Positions 1-9,511 of a stretch of 21,935 nucleotides of DNA are shown piece after piece (the stretch's first letter is position 1; every line of letters starts with the position of its first letter). The translations under genes and the position numbers were made by a program. The notes under the pieces are model-generated. The model did no database searches. It had not been told where the DNA came from and saw nothing but the letters and a program-made list of their open reading frames with translations. The DNA comes from Emmonsiellopsis sp. PD_33 (taxonomy: Eukaryota; Ascomycota; Eurotiomycetes; Onygenales; Ajellomycetaceae). The stretch spans positions 1-21,935 of the forward strand of contig JANTQF010000477.1 of assembly GCA_032988165.1 (NCBI GenBank), in the 5' to 3' direction.

Positions 1-73
1 AAACCCGGAAAGCCTGTTAAAAGGCCATCCATATGGGTACCTTCAAACTTGCCCTACCCCCGATCCCCCCCCA

Positions 74-80
<7 letters not shown>

Positions 81-124
<44 letters not shown>
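81..124. repeat. (CA)13(TA)9 compound microsatellite
   Basis: Thirteen CA units (81-106) run directly into nine TA units (107-124), just after a C-rich stretch. It lies upstream of the last hydrolase exon, in what is most likely an intron. Length polymorphism between strains is expected for such a tract. Confidence 0.9.
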
Positions 125-183
125 CACTTTTCAAAGGAAGGAAAAGCATTCCACTACCCCTACCATCTAACCCTCCAAGCAAG

Positions 184-403
184 AACCTTCACAACCCCCC
201 TCTCCTACGACGGCTACCGCCACATCCCCTCTGCATACCTGATTCTGGACGACGACAAGGCGCTCCCTCCACCGAAACAGCGTCGGTACGTGAAGAATGC
301 GGGCATCGAATGGGTAAAAACTATTCATAGCAGCCATACGCCGTTCATCTCGCAGCCGGAGGCCGTCGTGAAGTTCATCCGTCGGGTTGCGGAGGAGGTT
401 TGA
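184..403 (+). CDS. Alpha/beta hydrolase, 3'-terminal exon (partial gene)
   Basis: This is the C-terminal end of an alpha/beta hydrolase-fold protein; the rest lies off the left edge or in an upstream exon. The frame ending in TGA at 401-403 reads TFTTPLSYDGYRHIPSAYLI, then LDDDKALPPPKQ, then HSSHTPFISQPEAVVKFIRR. This matches the tail of the small fungal esterase-like AB-hydrolase family. The acidic triad residue is expected in the DDDKALP strand-loop, and the catalytic His is in SSHTPF (codon 335-337). The acceptor was placed at the CAAG ending at 183, with a CTAAC branch-like site at 167-171; an acceptor at 178-179 is also possible. A donor GTACCT near position 36 would give an intron of about 148 nt containing the microsatellite, but that upstream exon is uncertain. 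The substrate cannot be told from this fragment. The gene converges with the RNA polymerase gene. Confidence 0.72.
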
Positions 404-1769
404 TCGTGGGAGGTTGGTAGGGGATCCTTGGGCGTATATCGGTGATAATGAAAGTTCCGCTGTTGCGGGCAGGTAAATTCAACCCGGCCGGAGGATTGAC
501 TATTGATATTGGTGAGGTCTAATAAATATGTTAGCCATGAGGTTTCCTTTGCGCTCGCTGATACCCAAGTTCATTTCTAAATTTAATATTTGAGGCTTCA
601 CGTGATCGTCCATGCCCTAATGGGTATCCATACCATCATGAATTCAATGGTCTTCCAAGAGAATGCTTGTTCAAAAGCACCCCAGGATCTCTGCGGCTAA
701 ATTAACATAATCAGCAGATCTAATTCATTTAACACAAATTGATGTGATATCACGCCCTTCTTCCCATGCCAGGGCCCAGGTGTTGAGATTGGTAGTAGTA
801 TGTTTCCTATACTTCCATCATCTGCATGAAACGTAGCTGTATATAGCTATCATACAGTTTAAACGTTGAATAGCTGCTGGGAAATGTTTTGTAGTCGGGT
901 GTTAGTATGAGTGTTGTCTGTAATTAAGTAGTGATAAGTAACATGGAACAGATAGTAGTTATCTGTCCATCAGTGTGGATGGGCTTAAATTGGTAAAGAG
1001 GAAGAAGGGAAAAAAACCGAGAAGAGAATGGCATTGAGGTATAGCATGCACTGATATCATTCGATTACCAAAAAAAAAGGAGACGTTAAAAAAGTAATTA
1101 AGCTACCGGAATAAAAAGGGTGAGATAGACACTGACAACAAGAATATACCAAAGTTAAAGCCAAACTGGCTGGGAAGGTAAAGACAGCGGGAAAAAGAGG
1201 CCAATGGAAGAAAAAAGGTATGAGAATGAAGATGAAGAAATAGACACCAACAAGGACAATATACCGAAATCAAACAAATTGGGAAGGCAAAGAAAAGCCA
1301 AAAAGGGAAAACAAGCGGGCGAAAATAAGACAGTACCAAAATCAAAGAGATTCGTCAGTGGATACGTCGGGTATCCGTAAACAGCAGGAGTAACTATGAC
1401 TCTGCTTAAGGTAGCCAAATGCCTCCTCATCTAATTAGTGACGCGCATGAAAGGATTAACAAGACTCACACCGTTCTTATCGATTACATGGGTATCGAAG
1501 CCATAGCCACGCGAAATGGCCTGGCGGAAGCAGTGGAGAATAATTGCAGAATATCATGCCAACATGGGTAAAAGGCACACTTGCAAAAGGGGGTATCTTT
1601 GCAGCACGCTCCTCGCAAACAACAAAATCCAAACACAGTAAATAATCGCAACGCAGCAGACTAACTATGGGGTATCATCAACGCGAACCAAGAAGAAACA
1701 AGCGAAGAGGTGCGTGACTCGACACAAGGAAGCTAGAGAGGCGGTCGGGCTCGTTTCCAAAACCAAGTT
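404..1769. other. Convergent intergenic region
   Basis: No coding frame here has a family-like sequence, codon bias or plausible splicing. The region holds the 3' flanks of the hydrolase (plus) and of the RNA polymerase (minus). An A/G-rich portion at about 1000-1350 contains a degenerate direct repeat, listed separately. I see no tRNA and no mobile-element termini. Confidence 0.7.
1125..1350. repeat. Degenerate direct repeat, about 115-nt period
   Basis: A unit starting ATAGACAC at 1125 recurs starting ATAGACAC at 1240. The shared order is ATAGACAC, AACAA, AATATACC, AAA and GGGAAGG..AAAG. A shorter third copy (ATAAGACAGTACCAAAATCA) begins near 1325. The units have diverged by substitutions and small gaps. 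No function is visible. Confidence 0.55.
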
Positions 1770-4700
1770 TCAAGCAGCCGATATCCAATCCTCATCGGTA
1801 GATTCGCCGTCGTTGTTTTCCTCCAATTCCCAAAAGATGGACTCGTCCACATCCAAAAACTCGTCATCGTCGTCATCTTCCTCTCCTGGATCACCTCTTG
1901 AAACCTTTGCTTCGAACCGTTTTACCGCATTTTGACTGACGCGCATTGTTCGGTAGGTGTCGCATTCCATTGTCCTGAAGGGTCCCCGAGCCTTTACTTT
2001 CATGCGAGCGAGGACCATACCTGCCGCGAACCATACAAATCCTGCGTCGACGTGCGAGTGTGCGTATAGGCAAGAAGCACGGAGATTTGCCCACTCCTCT
2101 GGACAGTACCTCCAGACACAACTTAAGTCGTGGTCGAAGTGTGGCGGTTGAATTTCTTCAAGTTTTTGGGAGGCCATAGCGATACTCGTCGCATAGGAGT
2201 CATACTTTGTACGGTTCCAGTCATTCCGAGTGTTGACAATTCGATTTTTCAGGTCCTCGAGAGCGTCAAAAAGTACAGAGTTGCCTGTCCGTCGTTCACT
2301 CCTTGCCTGTTCCATAGCTGTCTCCCATAGTTCAACAAGATGAGAATCACGGTGACGAATTCCGTTCTCTCTGCGGAAAATATCAAATTTTTCAAGCAGC
2401 TCATCCCTTTCAGATTGTATTACTCCAAACTTTAGGAAGTCTAGAATATTACGGCGATTCCAAATCTGTGGATTCTCCTCCTTATAAGCAGGTTTCTGAA
2501 GCTGCCTGGGGATATATTTCCCTCTCAGTCTATGCCAAGCAGCCTCAGTGAGCTCCAGTCCTGCCTTTTTGCTATCAACAAGGTAGCTAAGAAGCCAGGA
2601 TATCATAACTGCACCCTCCGAGGAGATACCATTCTGATGATAGCAAAAAGTTTCATGTTCAATCGTGCATGTTCCAAGTTTGGAAGAGTGTGCATTGAAC
2701 ATGAAAGTTTTTGCTAGGAAAGCATCAACAGATTCCACCTTATTCATTTTGGTCGCGTGGCTGATGAGACCGAGGTCTTCCGGTGGGGGCTGGTCATCTG
2801 AGTTGAATGGCGTGTTTGTAAATGGAGTGACAATATCTTGATCCCAGCAAACCCAGCATTGGTCACCATCATAGTCACCACCAGAGAGCATACCTGCCAA
2901 GGGGTAATCGCCAGTCGTTGGAAAAATGACCACATCCTTAAAATGACGTAGCTCACTTTTGTAAACAGCCTTCCTCTTTTGGATGTCCGACGCAAGATGC
3001 GCAGGAAGGCGAGTAACCAAAACATCAGTCTCATGCAGTTCGGTCCCAGTGACCCCATCTTCCCATACCCTAGAAAATCCCAAATGAATTTCACCTGGTT
3101 CCAGAACGCCCAAAGGATCTGCGATGCAATACGCAAAGGTTGATTGCATTACTGTGATTCTCACATTGTCAAAGAGGTCATCTAGATAAGACTTGAGGAT
3201 GCCTTTGAAAAGTTCGGTTAAATACGGAAGTTCCATGGGGGAAAACCCATTTTCAACCAGCAGAGCTGCCTGCTCGATATATTGGGTGGGGAATATATCG
3301 TCCAGGCGCCTGGTTTTCCTTTTGTAGCCTTCGTCGCCAATCGGTCTCATCATCTGCAGCCAGCCGCGGCAGGAAACACGGGTACGACGCGATACAACGT
3401 CCAGGAACGTTCCATAGAAGGTGGACATACTCTGTCGGATAAATCTTTCAATGTGGGCCTCCTGAACGCCGCCGTGTTGCAGGACTTTGAGCACTTGTAC
3501 ACTTAGGGAAGAAGATTTGAGTGGTCTTGAGTATGAAACGACTTCAAAAGTCAGCCGGGCGTCGTCAACAGGCCTTCTGTCATGCTGGGGTGCAGGTCTG
3601 ATCTTGAGCTGCGATTCGGTAATCTGGATGCCGAAATTCCGCTCCCCTGGTTTAAACCTCGAATCGTCACGGTCAACCATCCAAACTCCTTTTGCGCCGG
3701 CAATCCTAGCTTGGTAACAAGCTGGAAGGCCCTCCAGGTCCAAAATACGTGCTATTTCCATCCCAAGCGATCTGGACATCAGCGCACAGCCATCATTCAT
3801 TACTACCGCTGGAGAAGGTGGATCTTCCACAAAAACAGTCTCCTCCCGCCGCAGTACCACGGTTGCACGTGTACGTGATAGCCCAAGTGAGAATCGTTGG
3901 AACAATTTGCAGTCTGTTTGATTGATGTTATCCGCTATAGGCATATGCCAGTTGGTCAAAGTATCGATGCTCATTTTAGTACGCTTCTCGGAAGTCTGAT
4001 TCTGGGGAGGGAGATCCTGTCCAAATCCGGTTGCAAAGTCAATTCCATCAATTGCGAATAAAAAGACTTTATTCTTCATCTCAAGTTTCGTTTCGCAGTC
4101 GTCTTTATCATCCTTTTTAGTTTTGGGGGCCTTTTTGGGCTGAACATCTTCAAGATAAAAGCCACGCCATATTCTTCCGAGGATGTGGTGTTCGCTGGTA
4201 GCCAGCCATCGCGTCACAGCGGTCAGTAGAACCTCCTTTTCACGGCTGCCCCGCACAAGATGTCCGGGTGGTCGAGTCAAGGTTGGAAATGTTATTTCAA
4301 GGAAACGGTCCGATCCAAAACGTCGGCAAAAGCGGTAACTTCGCTCAAACTTAAGGGGGTTAAGCGTAAGTTTGAAGTAGCCCTTCTCAGATCGATCGCA
4401 CCATGATAGCTGGCCACTCAGCGTCACGACGTCGCCGGTGGGCTCCTGATCCTCATACTGAGATACCGCCATATTCCATGCCGTCATTCTCGTTTTCTCC
4501 AACGCGAGAGGCAATCCACGTATAGTATCCTTCCAAAAATCGTCATAGTCGGGCAAGTTATGATGATCTACCCCACGAAGAAGATCTTCCACATGAATGC
4601 GCCGATAGTTTGCAACTCTCTGTGCTTCGTACCGATATCGGAGAGGGAGGCCAGTCTGGATAATATTCTTCGTAGAAAAAGGGCCGTGCTCTTCTAATTC

Positions 4701-5849
4701 TTTGATGATATGCTGAATCCTTACCTCCTGGGAGTTCGGTTTCTCTGCAACAAAACTCGTATCATTGAATAATCTCGTAGCTTCATCGCTTTGAAGGACT
4801 TCGGCTGTAGAGGAGCATTGAGATATCTCATCAAAGTGGTCGTTGGCAAAACTGTGGGAAAAGGAAGTTGGGGCAGTGCTAGCTCCAAAGGAGACTGTGG
4901 TCCTCGAGGTATTCACGGTAGAAAAACTTGGGTTCACATCTGGTTTGTTCTCGACCTCGTTACTATCCGGTGAAGCCTTCCCTATAAACGATGGTTCCGA
5001 GCTTTCGTGGGTCGACTTAGAGGATGAGAAATGGCTATCGATCCTGGTTTGTTTCATTGGGGATTTTCCTAGGACCTGGTCATCACCATCCAACGGATCA
5101 GCCAAATTCAGCATGTCAAGAGCGATGTCGAGCTCCTCCAGGTCGGAATCCGCAAAATCATCGTCGTCCAACAAAGACATGGTATAACAGGACGAAGCAG
5201 AGGGAGAACTGGGAGCTGTCACAAATACCTCAAAATCGTCAACATCCTTCCGTTTTTGTGGAGAGGTCTTCCTTCCAGGTATATGAGCAGCGTTCGTTGG
5301 TGCTGTGTTGTAGGCGGAATCGGAATTACGAAACGCGTCAGTTGAATTGACAACATAGGAACTGACTTTGTCGGGCCTGCCGGTATTCGAAGCGGCAGCA
5401 TTGGGCTTCCACGCATGAGGAATCCTCGACTCCCCCCGATTAAGAATATACTCTTCGTCACGCAAGAGCTGCCAAAGATATTCCAGCAACAACATCCGCT
5501 GCTCAGGCAGAATGCTCCTTGCAGCCGCAAGGGTGTTGTCATGAATGAACGATAGACGAGGCGATGGTAAAGTCCCCGGCTCCTGTTTTGCCTTGGGAAC
5601 CCAGTCCGACAACACCGGTTTTGCCCAATCCGAAAAGTCCTTGAGCACCCGGTCCAAATCCACGGATTTGTTGTAGTAGAGTGGTTTCAATAGGGCAACG
5701 CATTTTTCGCCCAATGGCCGCTGCTCTATCGGGCGTCTCGTTGGCGTTGATATGAGATGGTTTGGGAGTTCTAAATTGAAGCTGGCATTGAGGTTGTAGA
5801 TCATAGCCAAGTAGCCATCGGGTGACCTGGCTGTTCGAGGAGTTGCCAT
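1770..5849 (-). CDS. RNA-dependent RNA polymerase (eukaryotic RdRP, QDE-1-type)
   Basis: This is a cellular RdRP of the RNA-silencing family (PF05183-type). Such enzymes copy single-stranded RNA into dsRNA that Dicer cuts into siRNA. The frame is 1359 codons with no intron, from ATG at 5849-5847 to TGA at 1772-1770. The N-terminal 460 or so residues are Ser-rich and poorly conserved, with an acidic patch (DDDDFADSDLEELD). The core begins near residue 470 and includes RFGSDRF (about 513), NDGCALMS (about 684) and AGAKGVW (about 716). The catalytic motif GGDYDGD follows, with aspartates 992, 994 and 996 encoded at 2862-2876. The preceding block (HLASDIQKRKAVYKSELRHF and DVVIFPTTGDYPLAGMLSG) is typical of fungal RdRPs. 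The Tyr in DYDGD, the overall length and the motif position resemble Neurospora QDE-1 (about 1400 aa, DYDGD near 1007-1011, from memory) more than SAD-1 or plant types with DLDGD. The protein ends in a strongly acidic tail. It appears intact; which paralogue group it belongs to is inference. Confidence 0.95.
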   Translation of the reverse strand: MATPRTARSPDGYLAMIYNLNASFNLELPNHLISTPTRRPIEQRPLGEKCVALLKPLYYNKSVDLDRVLKDFSDWAKPVLSDWVPKAKQEPGTLPSPRLSFIHDNTLAAARSILPEQRMLLLEYLWQLLRDEEYILNRGESRIPHAWKPNAAASNTGRPDKVSSYVVNSTDAFRNSDSAYNTAPTNAAHIPGRKTSPQKRKDVDDFEVFVTAPSSPSASSCYTMSLLDDDDFADSDLEELDIALDMLNLADPLDGDDQVLGKSPMKQTRIDSHFSSSKSTHESSEPSFIGKASPDSNEVENKPDVNPSFSTVNTSRTTVSFGASTAPTSFSHSFANDHFDEISQCSSTAEVLQSDEATRLFNDTSFVAEKPNSQEVRIQHIIKELEEHGPFSTKNIIQTGLPLRYRYEAQRVANYRRIHVEDLLRGVDHHNLPDYDDFWKDTIRGLPLALEKTRMTAWNMAVSQYEDQEPTGDVVTLSGQLSWCDRSEKGYFKLTLNPLKFERSYRFCRRFGSDRFLEITFPTLTRPPGHLVRGSREKEVLLTAVTRWLATSEHHILGRIWRGFYLEDVQPKKAPKTKKDDKDDCETKLEMKNKVFLFAIDGIDFATGFGQDLPPQNQTSEKRTKMSIDTLTNWHMPIADNINQTDCKLFQRFSLGLSRTRATVVLRREETVFVEDPPSPAVVMNDGCALMSRSLGMEIARILDLEGLPACYQARIAGAKGVWMVDRDDSRFKPGERNFGIQITESQLKIRPAPQHDRRPVDDARLTFEVVSYSRPLKSSSLSVQVLKVLQHGGVQEAHIERFIRQSMSTFYGTFLDVVSRRTRVSCRGWLQMMRPIGDEGYKRKTRRLDDIFPTQYIEQAALLVENGFSPMELPYLTELFKGILKSYLDDLFDNVRITVMQSTFAYCIADPLGVLEPGEIHLGFSRVWEDGVTGTELHETDVLVTRLPAHLASDIQKRKAVYKSELRHFKDVVIFPTTGDYPLAGMLSGGDYDGDQCWVCWDQDIVTPFTNTPFNSDDQPPPEDLGLISHATKMNKVESVDAFLAKTFMFNAHSSKLGTCTIEHETFCYHQNGISSEGAVMISWLLSYLVDSKKAGLELTEAAWHRLRGKYIPRQLQKPAYKEENPQIWNRRNILDFLKFGVIQSERDELLEKFDIFRRENGIRHRDSHLVELWETAMEQARSERRTGNSVLFDALEDLKNRIVNTRNDWNRTKYDSYATSIAMASQKLEEIQPPHFDHDLSCVWRYCPEEWANLRASCLYAHSHVDAGFVWFAAGMVLARMKVKARGPFRTMECDTYRTMRVSQNAVKRFEAKVSRGDPGEEDDDDDEFLDVDESIFWELEENNDGESTDEDWISAA

Positions 5850-7021
5850 GAGGAACTCTGGCGGTTCACAGGCTCATGCAGGTTGTTGTTTTGTATCGCA
5901 ATGGCTTGGAGATGGATGCTGTGGAGCGTTCACAGCCTGAGGCACCCAGCAACGAGTGATGTTGAGCTTGTATAAAAGTCACAGAGCCGCAATTCGATCA
6001 CAACCAATCGCCCTAGACGCGACGGGTTGAATAGCACGAACGAAGCACGGTGTCGAGGAGGACTCGGAGCGAAAATCACACACAATGGATTTCCTCGACG
6101 GCAGCCAGCAGGCGAGGCTGGGTGTTATGAATGCCAGAGGAGGGGCGTTGTGTAGAAAAACAAATATGGGCCCAGCAACCTCTGCTTAGCGCCCGCACTC
6201 CCCAACCAACCACCCCATTTTCCAGAGCAATCCGACTGGTCACAAGTTAACACCGTCAGCATGTCAAGAAACAAACATTGGCCCCTTGTTACAGCCACCG
6301 TCGGTGTGAAGCAGATGCAGGCCAAAGAGGGGGGGTTATTATGCGCCGGGCTGTGTGGTTGAGTGGTTGTCGTTGAAGTCTCGGGTAAAGGTAATGCCGT
6401 TGAGCGTTATCCTCCAGCTGGCCCGTGGAGAGAGGGCAGTCATGTCGCAGCCAACGTTTACCAAGATGTTAAATGAGAGACGGGATAGGCGGATTGTTTA
6501 CTTATGGGATAGCCAGTTACGTTATGAAGGCAATGACGGATGGAACACGCAATGAGGAAGGATAACTGTAACTAATATACACAGACATCACGGCAAAGTA
6601 ATACTCCTTGTATGTAGGTACATCACATCGAGGGGGGGCCAAACATCAGTGGAAAGAAAAAAAAGACAAGCCCCAGAACATAAAACAGAGATCATCCAGC
6701 ATAAAATGCATAACACGCTTCATTAACAATAAACACAGAGTCATGATCGTGGCAGCAAATCGGCAAGATGGACGGAGAGAGAAGAGGGTCATGAATGGCA
6801 AGTTATGTATGGCATTAGACTTGGACATAAGGACGAGAGTTCTCGTCATGATCTCGAGGCATACAAAACAAGTAAGAAAAAGAAAAGTTTCAACCCAACG
6901 CTAGCAATCCGGATGCGAAAGTGTAAAGCAGATAAAAAAAAGAAGTCATCCAAAAGAAATGAAATAAAAGGGAGTAGTAGATATGTACGTTGTTTTCTCC
7001 CCCCCGGCTCTATCCCATCTT
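5850..7021. other. Intergenic region: RdRP promoter side and permease 3' flank
   Basis: About 1.2 kb separates the RdRP start from the permease stop; both genes are on the minus strand. A CCAAT box at 6004-6008 (plus strand) lies about 155 nt upstream of the RdRP ATG. No TATA box in the correct orientation is evident for the RdRP. Short ORFs here have no recognisable product. The part next to the permease stop (about 6640-7020) is A/G-rich on the plus strand and fits a 3' UTR on the minus strand. Confidence 0.65.
6004..6008 (+). promoter_or_regulatory. CCAAT box upstream of RdRP
   Basis: A CCAAT pentamer lies 155-159 nt upstream of the RdRP start. The fungal HAP/CBC complex binds this motif in either orientation. 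A single pentamer is weak evidence; the only support is its position. Confidence 0.3.
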
Positions 7022-9011
7022 TTAGAACAGCCAAGAAACAAAGACCCGATAGAACCAGTTAGCACCCTCGTGGTTCTTAGCTTGTGCTGCCTTGCGTGCC
7101 AGGAACTCGGCCTCCTCGCGGTCAATCTCGTCCTTGCCGGACCACAGATCGGCCTCCTCGGGCTTGACACCCTTGCACTTGGTAACGATCTTGTATCCGA
7201 AAATGAGGATGATGTAGAGAGGGATACCCAGGTAGGCAGTGATGAAGTTCTTGTAGTCGAAGTTGCCGTATTTCTCCGGGTTGTGGACGAAAACGTCAAA
7301 GTTCTTGGTGAATGCGATGAGGATGCAGAAGGCCAGGGCAAAATAGGAGCCATAGATGCCAAGCGGCGCCTTGAAGGCAAGGGAGGTCTCCGGGACTCCT
7401 TGTGCAATGCGAGCTTTGATGAAATAGATATGCGTAACGAGGATGGAGATCCAAGTGAGCAGACCGAAGATCGTGACGAGGTTGACAAAGTAGCCGAACA
7501 CGGTTTTGGAATCATCCGACACGTTCATATACGCCAGGAGACAAAACAGTGTAGACAGGGCGAGTGCATAAATGGGAAGGCCCTTTTTGTCGGTCCGGGC
7601 GAGGATTCTGGGGGCTTTGCCTTCACGAGCGAGACCGTAAATAGTTCTTGTAGCAATGTACAAGTCCGAGTTGGCAGCAGAGAAGACGAAAACCAAGATA
7701 CAACCGTTGAGGATTCCGGGGAGAGTCTTGATTCCAGAAAGCTGGATAGCAACGACGTAGGGGGAAGCGGCGGCGGAGTTGGACTTGGAGGTTGCGAAAA
7801 TCAGCTCTTCCGAGTCGTATGGAACCAACATGCCGAGGAGGAAGACGCTGAGAATATAGAAGAAGAGGATTCGGTAGAAGGTGAGCTTGATCGCGCGAGG
7901 GATAACCTTTCGAGGATTCTGCGCCTCGCCAACAGTCACACCAACCAACTCGGTTCCGAGATACGCGAAAGTTGCAGTCACCATAGTCGACCAGAAGGCG
8001 AGAAAGCGGCCAGCTGAGCCCTCTTTGATGTACGTGTTGAAAGCGCCTGGGTTGTTCCAATAGCGAAATCCTTTGGCGTCATGGTCGGGTCCACCGCCAC
8101 AAGCCAGGATGAGGGAGAGCAATATGAGGCCAATGATGACGATAATCTTGAACGATGACAGCCAGAACTCGAATTCACCGAAAAAGCGAATGCCGAAGTA
8201 ATTGATGCATACAATCACAACCAAGAAAACCGTGATCCAGACACCTGGGTTTACCTTTTCTCGAGGTACCCAGTATGATATCACCAGTGCCGCTGCTGTT
8301 AACTGATTCGGCGTGACTATAATGTACTTAAAATAATACCTGTTTGCCCACCATATTTGTTAACCACGCCAATCATAGAGTCGATTATTGAACAGCGGAA
8401 CAACTCACGAGTAACCAAGTGCAAATCCTAACGCCGGATCGCAGAAACGCACAGCATAACCGGTGAAGCCAGAGGGAAGAGGGAGCCATGCAGCCATTTC
8501 GCCGAGGGCGCACATAACCAGATAGACAATGAAGCCGACCATCATATAGGAGATCAGAACAGCGGCAGGCTGCAAAAACATTAGCTCATCTCGTTCCCAA
8601 TGCAAATCAAATCCACGCCCATCCCGAAGCAATAGAGCCACTTACGCCAGCCCTAGAAACCAACAGTCAGTAAAAAAGCAAAAAGAAAAACGCAATTGCA
8701 GCGGGAAACAATGTTCAGCACGTACTTCGCCAGGGCACTGCCCGTTCCGATAATAAGACCAGTTCCAATAGCACCACCAATAGCTATGTGCGAATTAGCA
8801 TTGCAAGGTCGCGAGCGAGCGGTGCGGGGAGGGCGTGTGTACCAATCATAGTAATATGGCGAGCCTTCAACCCGCGATGCAGCGCAACACTCTCGTCGAC
8901 ATCGCCGATGACACCCTCGGGGCCCGACGCGACCTGGTATTGCTCTTCATATTCCTGCTTGGTCTGGCTCTCGCTAGACGAGCCATCGCCTTTGCGATTC
9001 CACACAGCCAT
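7022..9011 (-). CDS. Amino acid permease, YAT/GAP1-like (five exons)
   Basis: This is a plasma-membrane amino acid/H+ symporter of the yeast amino acid transporter family, APC superfamily. Exons on the minus strand are 9011-8843, 8783-8726, 8652-8646, 8569-8409 and 8339-7022. Introns are 59, 73, 76 and 69 nt, with GT..AG ends and mostly CTAAT-like branch sites. The exons sum to 1713 nt, giving 570 aa, which is the usual family length. A hydrophilic N-terminus (about 45 residues) leads into LKARHITMI, then the TM1 signature AIGGAIGTGLIIGTGSAL. Further blocks are AKAGPAAVLISYMMVGFIVY, GEMAAWLPLPSGFTGYA, the TPNQLTAAALVISYW block and GTELVGVTVGEAQNPRKVIP. About 12 membrane segments are expected, and the protein ends in the family-like NWFYRVFVSWLF. 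The start ATG (9011-9009) is in frame with the N-terminal extension. Substrate range cannot be read from the sequence; general or broad uptake is a guess. A 344-codon open frame on the opposite strand is a shadow. Confidence 0.93.
8646..8652 (-). other. 7-nt microexon of the permease (exon 3)
   Basis: The seven bases GGCTGGC lie between an acceptor (TTTCTAG, ending at 8653) and a donor (GTAAGT, starting at 8645). They complete Lys76 (AA|G) and supply Ala77 and Gly78. This restores the family motif SALAKAGPAAV, which exon 2 and exon 4 alone cannot encode because they end and start in incompatible phases. Confidence 0.8.
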
Positions 9012-9126
9012 AGTGTGTGCGGGCTGCAGCTCAGCAGGGCACCGTTCGCGACGAAACAATCACGAGGGAGTTCGAAAGGGGGGGGTGGTGTTGCTGACGG
9101 GGTGCTTAGAGAGGTTGCCAGACGCC

Positions 9127-9153
9127 GAAAGGAAGAAGAAGAGAAAAAAAAGA
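9127..9153 (-). promoter_or_regulatory. CT-rich tract upstream of permease start
   Basis: There are 27 consecutive purines on the plus strand, so a pure pyrimidine run on the coding strand, 116-142 nt before the ATG. CT-rich runs just upstream of transcription starts are common in filamentous fungal promoters. It sits between the TATA box and the ATG, as expected. Confidence 0.5.
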
Positions 9154-9180
9154 TGAAAGGTGGAGGAGGGGGTCGGGGTG

Positions 9181-9187
9181 TTTTATA
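9181..9187 (-). promoter_or_regulatory. TATA box of the permease
   Basis: TATAAAA on the minus strand lies 170-176 nt upstream of the permease ATG and is followed by the CT-rich tract. Order and spacing fit a core promoter with a 5' leader of roughly 100 nt. Confidence 0.5.
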
Positions 9188-9505
9188 CAATCCGCCACTG
9201 GGGGAGCTTACCACGGGAGCCCGCTGCGAACCTGGAGGCTGGAGGACGGCCGCCCCATCCCTGCGCTGGAGACGAGAATCTGGTTATCAGTGCTACCAAG
9301 AAACACGAGACAGGGGGGCGCATTTCGCGCCCGTTTCTCACCAGAGGGCACAAATTAGCGAATTCGCCCAGGCGTCCGCCCATCTCCCTGCCTTGCCTCC
9401 GCCAGGGTCATCCCCACCGACTAATAATCATCATATCGGAGACCGCAGGGGTGCTGCGGTACAAGATCAGCGCGGCAGACCGGGCTCTCTGGTGGGCACG
9501 CTTCT

Positions 9506-9511
9506 GATAAG
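9506..9511 (+). promoter_or_regulatory. GATAAG element, possible AreA site
   Basis: A GATAAG hexamer (TGATAAG in context) lies about 495 nt upstream of the permease ATG. Fungal amino acid permeases are often under nitrogen-catabolite control by GATA factors that bind HGATAR. A single site occurs often by chance, so the assignment is weak. Confidence 0.25.

Noticed and set aside
5971..5978. TATAAAAG as a TATA box for the RdRP
   Set aside because: It is on the plus strand, while the RdRP is transcribed from the minus strand. No plus-strand gene follows it.
6983..8017. Open frame of 344 codons on the plus strand, antisense to the permease
   Set aside because: It is an exact shadow of the conserved last permease exon. 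Its product is Glu/Asp/Gly/Val-rich with no domain, as expected from the reverse complement of membrane-protein codons.
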